From an uncultured Eubacteriales bacterium (GTDB taxonomy: Bacteria; Bacillota; Clostridia; Oscillospirales; CAG-272): a DNA stretch of 64,000 nt. Below, piece after piece: positions 57,434 through 64,000 of the stretch. Under the pieces are notes generated by a model that did no database searches, was not told the DNA's origin, and worked only from the letters and a program-made list of their open reading frames with translations. The stretch's first letter is position 1. Every line of letters starts with the position of its first letter. The stretch lies in contig CAKROZ010000007.1 of NCBI GenBank assembly GCA_934373635.1, forward strand, positions 1 to 64,000. The letters run 5' to 3'. The position numbers were made by a program, and so were the translations under genes.

Positions 57434-58729
57434 TCATGCGTGCGGTGTTCTTGTTTCTTTGTCCGAAGCGGCGCTCGGGGGCTCCCCCGCCTCGGGATCC
57501 TTTGTCGGGAGCGGCTTTTTTTCGTATATGCCGATGTCGGTATCAATGACCGAGCCTTGCACGATGGCGGCTCTTCCGTATTTCTGCCGAATTTTATCCA
57601 TTGCGTTTTCTCGTTTTTCTCCTTTTTCCCGTTTTTCTTCTATCGCGGGGTCGGAGAAAAGATCGAGCTGCTCGGTCACGGCGTCCCGCCGCACGAGTCC
57701 GCTCGTCGTGACGGTGAGCATACGCACGGGCTTCTCGGGACTCCAAAAGGAGGTGAGAAGCGAATACGCCGCCCCCGCGATCTCGCGGGAGAGGTCGGTC
57801 GGCGGGGTGAGCTGTTTTTGCTTCTGTACTGTGCTTAAAAATTCATCCTTCACCCGCAGGGTGACGATGGTGCACTTCTGCCCGCGGGCGCGGAGCTTTT
57901 CCCCGATCTCCTCGGAGAGAAAGTCGATGCCGACGCGGCAGGCATCCCTGCCGACGAGATCGTGACGGAAGGTAAAGCCGTTCCCGATGCTCTTCGCGTC
58001 CTCGGTCGGCGGAGTGACGGGACTGTTATCCTCCCCCGAGGCGTAGAGGTGGAGCAATTCCCCCATCTTTCCGAAGCGGGAAGTAAGAAGCGCCGTGCTC
58101 GCCGCGGCAAGTTCACCGACGGTACGGATGCCCAGTTTATGAAGGGCTTCCTCGGTGCGTTTTCCGACAAAGAGAAGGGCGCCCGCGGGAAGCGGAAAGA
58201 CGATGCGCCTGAAATTTTCACGGTCGATCACGGTGACGGCATCCGGCTTTTTATAATCGCTCCCGAGTTTTGCGAATACTTTATTGAAGGAAACGCCGAC
58301 CGAGATCGTGATGCCGAGCTCCTCCCTGACGCGACGGCGAAGCGTCTCGGCGATCTCGACGCCCGTGCCGAAGGCTTTTCGGCTTTTTGTCACGTCGAGC
58401 CAGCTCTCATCGATGCCGAAGGGTTCGATCTCGTCGGTATATTCGGCATAGATATGGTTCACGGCACGGGAGAATTTCACATATTCTCCGTAATGCGGTT
58501 CGGCGATCACGAGGTTCGGGCACTTCCGCTTCGCCGTGTGAACGGTCTCTGCGGTTTGGATGCCGTATTTTTTCGCGAGTTCGTTTTTGGCGAGGACGAT
58601 GCCGTGCCTGTCCTCGGTACTGCCGCAGACTGCCATCGGAACGTGTGCGTATTCGGGATGTGACACCGTTTCTACCGAGGCAAAAAAGGAATTGCAATCA
58701 CAATGCAGGATGGTGCGTTCCGTTTCCAT
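57434..58729 (-). CDS. dinB: DNA polymerase IV (Y-family)
   Basis: 431 residues. It performs translesion synthesis. Catalytic motifs: LHCDCNSFFASVE at the N-end (first Asp pair), then PFGIDESWLDVT with the DE pair near residue 105. The thumb/HhH and little-finger regions are present, and the last 40 residues are charged (EKREKGEKRENAMDKIRQKYG). It is near the 5' end of a group with the histidine kinase upstream (65 bases). I see no LexA-like box in the short space ahead. The SFFASVE and DES motifs identify it firmly. Confidence 0.95.
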   Translation of the reverse strand: METERTILHCDCNSFFASVETVSHPEYAHVPMAVCGSTEDRHGIVLAKNELAKKYGIQTAETVHTAKRKCPNLVIAEPHYGEYVKFSRAVNHIYAEYTDEIEPFGIDESWLDVTKSRKAFGTGVEIAETLRRRVREELGITISVGVSFNKVFAKLGSDYKKPDAVTVIDRENFRRIVFPLPAGALLFVGKRTEEALHKLGIRTVGELAAASTALLTSRFGKMGELLHLYASGEDNSPVTPPTEDAKSIGNGFTFRHDLVGRDACRVGIDFLSEEIGEKLRARGQKCTIVTLRVKDEFLSTVQKQKQLTPPTDLSREIAGAAYSLLTSFWSPEKPVRMLTVTTSGLVRRDAVTEQLDLFSDPAIEEKREKGEKRENAMDKIRQKYGRAAIVQGSVIDTDIGIYEKKPLPTKDPEAGEPPSAASDKETRTPHA

Positions 58730-58794
58730 GGCTCTCCTTTCCGCGGTGTTCCGGCTTTCGGACGTTACTTTTTATTTATTTTTTCGCTTTGCGG

Positions 58795-60279
58795 TCAACC
58801 TTCCTGCGAAGCACTGCCTTTTTTCGGCAAGGACGCAGCGGCGGGAAGCGTAAAGGAGAAGGTGCAGCCATGCCCTTTCTCCGACTCGACCGTCAGGGTC
58901 TCACCGTGAGCGTCCACGATGGTTTTTGAGATATAGAGTCCGAGTCCGACGCCGTTCTTATCAAGTCCGCGGCTCTTATCCGTCTTATAGAAGCGGTCGA
59001 AGACATAGGGAATGTCCTCGGGGGAGATGGTCTGCCCTTCATCGAAGACGCTGATGCGTACCTTTTCCTTCTCGTGGGTGATGCGGATGGTGAGCTCTCC
59101 TCCTTGCTTCGCAAATTTGATGGCATTGTGGCAAAGGTTATAAACGACCTGATAGATGGCGTCCTTATCCGCGTGGACGGGAACGCAATCCTCCGAATCG
59201 AACATGACATCGAGTTTTTTCTCCTCGATCTTCTGCTCAAAGGAGATGAGGATCAGGCGCGCGACCTCGGAGACGTCGAAATCGGTGAAATTGAATTTTC
59301 TGTCCCCCGATTCGAGACGGGAAACATCGAGAATCTCGGAGACGAGGCGGGAGAGCCTGTGGATCTCCGCCGAGATCACGCCGAGGTAATACCCTTGCTT
59401 TTCCGGCGGGATGGCTCCCGAGTTGATATTGTCGATAAAACCCGCGATGGTAGTCATCGGCGTGCGGAGATCGTGCGACACGCTGGCGAGGAAGGTATTT
59501 CGCATTTTTTCGAGATTGGCAAGAGATTCCGCCATCTGGTTAAAGGCGGTGGCAAGCTCGGAGACCTCGTCCCTGCCGTATACGGGAACGCGGGCGGAGA
59601 AATCCCCTTTCGCAAAGCTTTTGGTCGCCGCGGTCATGCTCCGCAGTGGGTGAAGCAGACGCTCGGTGATAAAATAGATCGCGATCACGGCGGCGAGCAT
59701 GACCCAAAGGGAGCTTGTAAACACGGCGCGCTGTGTGACCGAGATGACCGCGTTTTCCGCGGCGGTGGATTTCATCACGAGGATATAGCCGATCAATCTT
59801 CCGTCGTAGAGAACCTCGCGCGCGCAGATGCGGTTCTCACCCTCGAGCACGCCGTCAAAATCGCCGATGCCGAAATAATAGGTACCGCCGTTGTCCTCCT
59901 CCTGCTTTTTCAGCGAGTCGAAGGAGAGCGTCTCGGTCCCGTCGGTGATGTTCGGCACACGCTTTCCTGTTTCGGGGTCCGTGACCGTCAAAAACAGAAG
60001 CTTTCCGTCCGCGTCGCACACGAGGATATTCATATCTGTATCGTTGATGAGAAGAAAGCGCTGGAGGATCTCGGTCTTGATGAAGATGCGCATATCCTGT
60101 ATGCTTCTTTCCTCGATCCTGTCCTTGAAGGTATAGCTTGTCTCGATCAGCAGATTATCCGTCTCGTGTGCGGAATAGGAGCGGATCATTGACGTGAAGA
60201 TGAAGGACAGCATCACAAAGCTGAACACGATGATGACCACGAAAGTTGTCAGATATTTCGCAAAGGTACTTTTGAACAT
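58795..60279 (-). CDS. Orphan membrane histidine kinase
   Basis: 494 residues. A first membrane helix (about 12-30), an extracytoplasmic sensor region of about 155 residues, a second helix near 190-207, HAMP (ERLLHPLRSMTAATKSFAKG), HisKA with FLASVSHDLRTPMTTIAGF (phospho-His near 273), then HATPase with NLCHNAIKFA and GVGLGLYIS. The architecture is that of WalK/ResE-like kinases. No response regulator gene is adjacent, unlike the PhoR kinase. It is divergent from gltX and has its own promoter with an inverted repeat over the -10. The signal is unknown. Confidence 0.92.
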   Translation of the reverse strand: MFKSTFAKYLTTFVVIIVFSFVMLSFIFTSMIRSYSAHETDNLLIETSYTFKDRIEERSIQDMRIFIKTEILQRFLLINDTDMNILVCDADGKLLFLTVTDPETGKRVPNITDGTETLSFDSLKKQEEDNGGTYYFGIGDFDGVLEGENRICAREVLYDGRLIGYILVMKSTAAENAVISVTQRAVFTSSLWVMLAAVIAIYFITERLLHPLRSMTAATKSFAKGDFSARVPVYGRDEVSELATAFNQMAESLANLEKMRNTFLASVSHDLRTPMTTIAGFIDNINSGAIPPEKQGYYLGVISAEIHRLSRLVSEILDVSRLESGDRKFNFTDFDVSEVARLILISFEQKIEEKKLDVMFDSEDCVPVHADKDAIYQVVYNLCHNAIKFAKQGGELTIRITHEKEKVRISVFDEGQTISPEDIPYVFDRFYKTDKSRGLDKNGVGLGLYISKTIVDAHGETLTVESEKGHGCTFSFTLPAAASLPKKGSASQEG

Positions 60280-60290
60280 CTCACACCCCG

Positions 60291-60337
60291 ATAATAGTTT
60301 TCACTATTATTATAACGACTTCATTGCGCAAAGTCAA
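60291..60337 (-). promoter_or_regulatory. Promoter and inverted repeat of the orphan kinase gene
   Basis: Minus strand TTGACT (60332-60337), a 17-base spacer, TATAAT (60309-60314). ATAATAGT (60291-60298) and ACTATTAT (60303-60310) form an inverted repeat that overlaps the -10 box. Confidence 0.78.
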
Positions 60338-60356
60338 ACATTTTTTGTAAATTCGG

Positions 60357-60385
60357 TTGACTCTTTCCGAAATTTATGATAAAAT
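60357..60385 (+). promoter_or_regulatory. Promoter of gltX
   Basis: TTGACT (60357-60362), a 17-base spacer, TAAAAT (60380-60385). Confidence 0.82.
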
Positions 60386-60427
60386 ACCTTTTGCAAAAGT
60401 ATTTCGTAACCGAAAAGAGGGTTTGTC

Positions 60428-61870
60428 ATGACAGTCACACGCTTTGCGCCGAGCCCGACGGGCTATATGCACATCGGAAATCTGCGCACCGCTCTTTATT
60501 CTTATCTCATCGCCAAGCACGACGGCGGGCGCTTTATCCTTCGGATCGAGGACACCGACCGCGAGCGCTTTGTCGAAGGGGCGACCGATATTATCAAATC
60601 GACGCTCCGCACGACGGGACTCCTCTGGGACGAGGGTCCCGATGTCGGTGGTGAGCACGGTCCGTATGTTCAGAGCGAGAGAAAAGAAATCTATCTCGAA
60701 TACGCGAAAAAGCTTGTCGACCTCGGCTCTGCCTATTACTGCTTCTGCTCGAAGGAGCGGCTCGAGAAGCTCCACGAAGAGGATGCGCTCGGCGGATATG
60801 ACCGTCACTGTCGTGATCTCTCCCCCGAGGAAGTGAAGCGCAATCTCGAGGTGGGAATGCCTTACGTCATCCGTCAGAAAATGCCTCTTACGGGTGTGAC
60901 GAGCTATGTGGATTCCGTCTTCGGCGAGATCTCCGTCAACAACGAAGAGCTCCAGGATCAGATTCTCATCAAGGCGGACGGCTACCCGACCTATAACTTC
61001 TGCCACGTGATCGACGACCATCTGATGGGAGTAACGCACGTGGTGCGCGGCTCGGAATATCTGACCTCGACGCCGAAATACGTGCTTCTTTACGACGCGT
61101 TCGGTTGGGAGCGCCCCTGCTATGTGCATCTGCCCCTCATGATGGGCAAGAGTGCGGACGGCACGGTCTCGAAGCTGTCGAAGCGGCACGGTGCGGTCTC
61201 CTTCTCCGATCTGCTTGCGGACGGCTATCTTCCCGAGGCGATCATCAACTATATCGCGCTTCTCGGCTGGTGCCCGAAGGAATCCGAGCGGGAATTCTTC
61301 ACCCTTCCCGAGCTTGTCGCCGCCTTTACAATCGACGGTGTGTCCAAGTCCCCTGCGGTCTTCGACTATGAAAAGCTGCTTTGGTTCAACGGCGAGTATC
61401 TTCACAAGATGAGCGACGAGGATTTCGCAAAACAGGCGAAAAACTTCATTCATGCAAAGATCCCCGCGACGGTGAACCGCGAGAAGATGCTCGCACTTCT
61501 CAAAACGAGAATTCAGAAATTCTCCGAGCTTGACGAGCGCATGGCGTTCTTCCTTGCTCTGCCGGAATACGGCAAAGAGCTCTTCCTGAACAAGAAAAAC
61601 AAGATTTCGGAATTCGAGACGGTCAGGTCGGTGCTTATCGCCGCGCGTGAGATTCTCGCGAAGCTCACCACCTTTGATAACGACACGATTTTCGCGGCGC
61701 TTTCTCCGCTCTCCGAGACACTCGGGCTGAAAACGGGCGCCGTCATGTGGTGCCTCCGCATCGCGGTATCGGGTCTTGCCGCGACGCCCGGCGGGGCGAC
61801 CGAGATCATGGAGGTCATCGGGCGGGACGAGACACTCTCCCGTATCGATTCGGCTCTCGCAAGACTTTGA
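60428..61870 (+). CDS. gltX: Glutamate--tRNA ligase
   Basis: 480 residues. The HIGH signature is PSPTGYMHIGNLRTALYSYL near the N-end, and KMSKS is KLSKRHGAV near residue 250. The zinc-binding region CFCSKERLEKL appears near 112. The C-terminal anticodon-binding helical domain reaches the end. Since a GlnRS is also present (18.2 kb), this enzyme is probably discriminating, charging tRNA-Glu only. AAGAG precedes the ATG, 42 bases past the -10. Confidence 0.96.
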   Translation: MTVTRFAPSPTGYMHIGNLRTALYSYLIAKHDGGRFILRIEDTDRERFVEGATDIIKSTLRTTGLLWDEGPDVGGEHGPYVQSERKEIYLEYAKKLVDLGSAYYCFCSKERLEKLHEEDALGGYDRHCRDLSPEEVKRNLEVGMPYVIRQKMPLTGVTSYVDSVFGEISVNNEELQDQILIKADGYPTYNFCHVIDDHLMGVTHVVRGSEYLTSTPKYVLLYDAFGWERPCYVHLPLMMGKSADGTVSKLSKRHGAVSFSDLLADGYLPEAIINYIALLGWCPKESEREFFTLPELVAAFTIDGVSKSPAVFDYEKLLWFNGEYLHKMSDEDFAKQAKNFIHAKIPATVNREKMLALLKTRIQKFSELDERMAFFLALPEYGKELFLNKKNKISEFETVRSVLIAAREILAKLTTFDNDTIFAALSPLSETLGLKTGAVMWCLRIAVSGLAATPGGATEIMEVIGRDETLSRIDSALARL

Positions 61871-61883
61871 TAAAAAATCGATA

Positions 61884-61940
61884 AAAACCCCGAAGAAAAC
61901 CTCCGCTCGCTTGTCGGACGGAGGTTTTCTTCGGGGTTTT
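61884..61940 (+). terminator. Terminator of gltX
   Basis: AAAACCCCGAAGAAAACCTC and a matching arm ending CTTCGGGGTTTT, perfect over 22 bp, 13 bases past the stop. Confidence 0.93.
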
Positions 61941-62023
61941 GTGTGAGTTTTTCCTTCCTTTATTCAAAATAACGGTAATTTCTTCCTTTCTGCAAGAAAG
62001 AATGCATGATTTTGAATTTTCTC

Positions 62024-62052
62024 TTGCAAAATGCGGAGTTTCGTGCTATACT
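62024..62052 (+). promoter_or_regulatory. Promoter of the RpiR-type regulator
   Basis: TTGCAA (62024-62029), a 17-base spacer, TATACT (62047-62052). Confidence 0.78.
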
Positions 62053-62097
62053 GTAACAGGCTGAAAAACTGCCGAACAAAAACTCCCGAGGTGTCTT

Positions 62098-62955
62098 ATG
62101 ACCATTGATATTGCCAGACGGATCAAGGACTTTTTTCCCACCTTTTCCAAAGGACAAAAAAAGATCGCTACCGCCGTTCTGAACGAATATGACAAGGTTG
62201 CCTACATGACCGCCGCCGCTCTCGGTAAAAAGGTCGGCGTCTCCGAATCTACCGTCGTACGCTTTGCAAACGAGCTCGGATTCGAAGGATATGCGGAATT
62301 TCAGCGCTCCGTGCAGGAGCTTGTCCGCACGCGCCTGACACCGAATCAGCGCATCGAAATGACAAAGGCACGGATCGGTCGCGGCGACCTGCTCGAAAAC
62401 GTGATGGAGGCGGACATCGCGAAGATCCGCTACACGCTCGATACGCTGAACCGCGACGCGTTTCACGCCGCCTTGGAAGCCATTCTCGACGCGCGCAATA
62501 TTTATGTGATGGGTGCGCGTTGCTCGGAGGCGCTCGCGTTCTTTCTGAAATACAACCTCTCCCTGATCTTCGACAACGTGCATTTCGTCAATCCCACATC
62601 GACGGGTGAGGTCTTCGAACAGATCCTGACCATCAACGAGTCGGACGTGTTCATCGCGTTTTCCTTCCCCCGGTATTCTTCGAAAATGGTCAGCGCCGTA
62701 AAATTCGCGCGCAAGAATAATGCGTCGGTCGTCGTTATCACCGACTCGGAGATCTCCCCGCTCGCTCCCTATGCTACCTGTCTTCTGACGGCGCAGTCGG
62801 ATATGGCGTCCTATACCGATTCTCTCGTCGCTCCGTTCAGCATTCTGAACGCCATGATCGTCGAGATCACGAGCCGCAGAGAAAAAGAGATCACCCGCCG
62901 TCTCGAACGTCTCGAGGCGGTCTGGGACGAATTCAACGTATATACAAAGCAATGA
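62098..62955 (+). CDS. MurR/RpiR-family transcriptional regulator
   Basis: 285 residues. An N-terminal HTH_6 domain (KKVGVSESTVVRFANELGFEGYAEFQRSVQ, residues 40-75) and a C-terminal SIS domain (about 125-245) that binds phosphosugars. The SIS part has YVMGARCSEALAF, then SFPRYSSKMVSAVKFARKNNASVVVITDS. Regulators of this type control amino-sugar or pentose genes. No sugar genes are adjacent; its stop overlaps the flavoprotein gene (ATGA). GAGG is found before the ATG. Confidence 0.92.
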   Translation: MTIDIARRIKDFFPTFSKGQKKIATAVLNEYDKVAYMTAAALGKKVGVSESTVVRFANELGFEGYAEFQRSVQELVRTRLTPNQRIEMTKARIGRGDLLENVMEADIAKIRYTLDTLNRDAFHAALEAILDARNIYVMGARCSEALAFFLKYNLSLIFDNVHFVNPTSTGEVFEQILTINESDVFIAFSFPRYSSKMVSAVKFARKNNASVVVITDSEISPLAPYATCLLTAQSDMASYTDSLVAPFSILNAMIVEITSRREKEITRRLERLEAVWDEFNVYTKQ

Positions 62956-64000
62956 CGGCAGAGGGACAAAGAAGGATCGCCGTCATCGGCGGAGGCGCCG
63001 CCGGCATGATGGCGGCGGGAACGGCGAGCTCGCTCGGCGCCGACGTGACGCTGTACGAGCACACCGACCGCCTCGGAAAAAAGCTTGCCATCACGGGAAA
63101 GGGCAGATGCAACGTCACCAACGCCTGCACGACGGAAGAATTTCTCGCCAACGTACCGCACAACCCGCGATTTCTTTACGCCGCGCTCTCGGCGTTTTCT
63201 CCCGAGGACACCGTACGCTTTTTCGAGGGACTCGGCGTCAGGCTGAAGACCGAGCGGGGCAACCGCGTGTTTCCCGAAAGCGACCGTGCACGGGACATCG
63301 TTCTCGCCATGACGGAATACGTCGGCGGCGTGAGAAAGCGCTATGAAAACGTCCGTTCCGTCCGCCACGAGGAAAACGGCACGTATACCGTTCTCGCAAA
63401 AGAGGAAGAAACGTACGACGCGGTAATTCTCGCGACCGGCGGGCGCTCGTACCCCCTGACGGGTTCGGACGGCTCGGGCTATCGCATTGCGAGAAAGCTC
63501 GGGCATACCGTGACGCCTCTCTTCCCTTCGCTCGTGCCTCTCGAATCCGCAGATCCCGTCTGCTCCGAGCTTCAGGGGCTGTCCTTAAAGAACGTCGGGA
63601 TCCGGATCACGGAGGACGGACGCACGGTCTACGAGGATTTCGGCGAAATGCTCTTTACACACTTCGGGGTCAGCGGTCCTACCGTGCTTTCCGCCTCGGC
63701 ACATCTTGCGGGGCGCGATGTTTCGGGACTTACCTTTCATATCGACTTAAAGCCCGCGCTCGACGAGGCAACGCTCGACGCGCGCCTGCTCTCCGACTTT
63801 TCCGAGCGAAGCAACAGGGATTTTTCCCATGCGCTCGATGCGCTGTTGCCCGCGAAGCTCAAGGAGCCATTCATCGCCCGCACGGGAATCGACCCGAAAA
63901 AGAAGGTCAACGCGGTGACAAGAGAAGAACGCCACCGTGTTCTCTCTCTTCTCAAGAATTTTTCCTTCGGGCTCTCGGGCTTTCGTCCGATCGAAGAAGC
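62952..64000 (+). CDS. BaiN/HI0933-like NAD(P)/FAD-dependent oxidoreductase (3' truncated)
   Basis: The frame is open from the ATG overlapping the regulator stop to the window end, at least 349 residues of a usual 400. RIAVIGGGAAGMMAAGTASS is the FAD-binding motif. GKKLAITGKGRCNVTNAC is the HI0933/YhiN family signature, and ATGGRSYPLTGSDGSGYRIA follows near residue 160. These flavoproteins include BaiN of bile-acid dehydroxylating clostridia, but most members have no known substrate. Coupled to an RpiR regulator. The 3' end is outside the window. Confidence 0.9.
   Translation, partial: MTAEGQRRIAVIGGGAAGMMAAGTASSLGADVTLYEHTDRLGKKLAITGKGRCNVTNACTTEEFLANVPHNPRFLYAALSAFSPEDTVRFFEGLGVRLKTERGNRVFPESDRARDIVLAMTEYVGGVRKRYENVRSVRHEENGTYTVLAKEEETYDAVILATGGRSYPLTGSDGSGYRIARKLGHTVTPLFPSLVPLESADPVCSELQGLSLKNVGIRITEDGRTVYEDFGEMLFTHFGVSGPTVLSASAHLAGRDVSGLTFHIDLKPALDEATLDARLLSDFSERSNRDFSHALDALLPAKLKEPFIARTGIDPKKKVNAVTREERHRVLSLLKNFSFGLSGFRPIEE

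Overview
The window looks like a chromosomal stretch of an uncultured or poorly characterised endospore-forming Clostridia bacterium (Bacillota) of fairly high GC. I judge this from the gene content: a sporulation cluster (SpoVB-like flippase, HU, S4 protein, YabP, YabQ), a CwlD-type amidase, CdaA, HemZ, PhoP/PhoR-type phosphate control, a GlgC/GlgD glycogen operon, and sodium-pumping decarboxylase genes. Most promoters that I can read are textbook sigma-A boxes with a 17-base spacer. About 57 genes are densely packed in operons, many with 4-base start/stop overlaps. I see no rRNA, tRNA, CRISPR array, prophage or insertion sequence.

Layout. 1-0.8 kb: an AT-rich, 5'-truncated gene fragment and two strong hairpins, unlike the rest of the window. 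0.8-2.8 kb: a TetR regulator, divergent from a cupin and HAD phosphatase pair. 2.8-9.1 kb (minus strand): an E2-like acyltransferase, an EF-G-like GTPase, RadA, a CwlD-like amidase and a membrane protein. 9.2-11.1 kb: a Xer recombinase coupled to an XRE regulator. 11.2 kb: an unknown membrane-anchored protein. 12.0-17.2 kb: a sodium-translocating decarboxylase operon with two carboxyltransferases (an MmdA-like one and an OadA-like one), the gamma subunit, a biotin carrier and the beta subunit. 17.4-20.6 kb: ComF, GlnRS and a metallo-hydrolase. 20.8-22.1 kb: a DUF3343 protein and a cysteine-desulfurase-like enzyme. 22.2-33.0 kb: one glycogen operon (glgB, glgC, glgD, glgA, glgP, a GH13 enzyme, shikimate kinase).

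33.1-36.3 kb: the spore cluster. 36.4-45.8 kb: a long operon from cdaA through a 32-residue membrane peptide, an FAD oxidoreductase, recJ, rel, dtd and hemZ. 45.8-48.9 kb: a Crp-type regulator with an SsuABC/TauABC-like importer. 49.0-55.8 kb: pstS, a fused pstC-pstA, pstB, phoU, phoP and phoR behind a candidate Pho box. 55.8-57.3 kb: a leucine-rich-repeat lipoprotein behind a strong promoter and two related 28-bp palindromes. 57.4-60.3 kb: DNA polymerase IV and an orphan histidine kinase. 60.4-64.0 kb: gltX, then an RpiR regulator coupled to a BaiN/HI0933-like flavoprotein that runs off the end.

The gene families are mostly familiar. The less ordinary points are: a divergent acyl-CoA carboxyltransferase sharing one biotin carrier and pump with a pyruvate/oxaloacetate-type carboxyltransferase; an E2-like protein without its catalytic histidine; a micropeptide in the cdaA operon; a strong terminator with yabP only about 20 bases behind it; and the twin palindromes ahead of the LRR lipoprotein. 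All functional statements are inferred from sequence read by eye; no database search was run.
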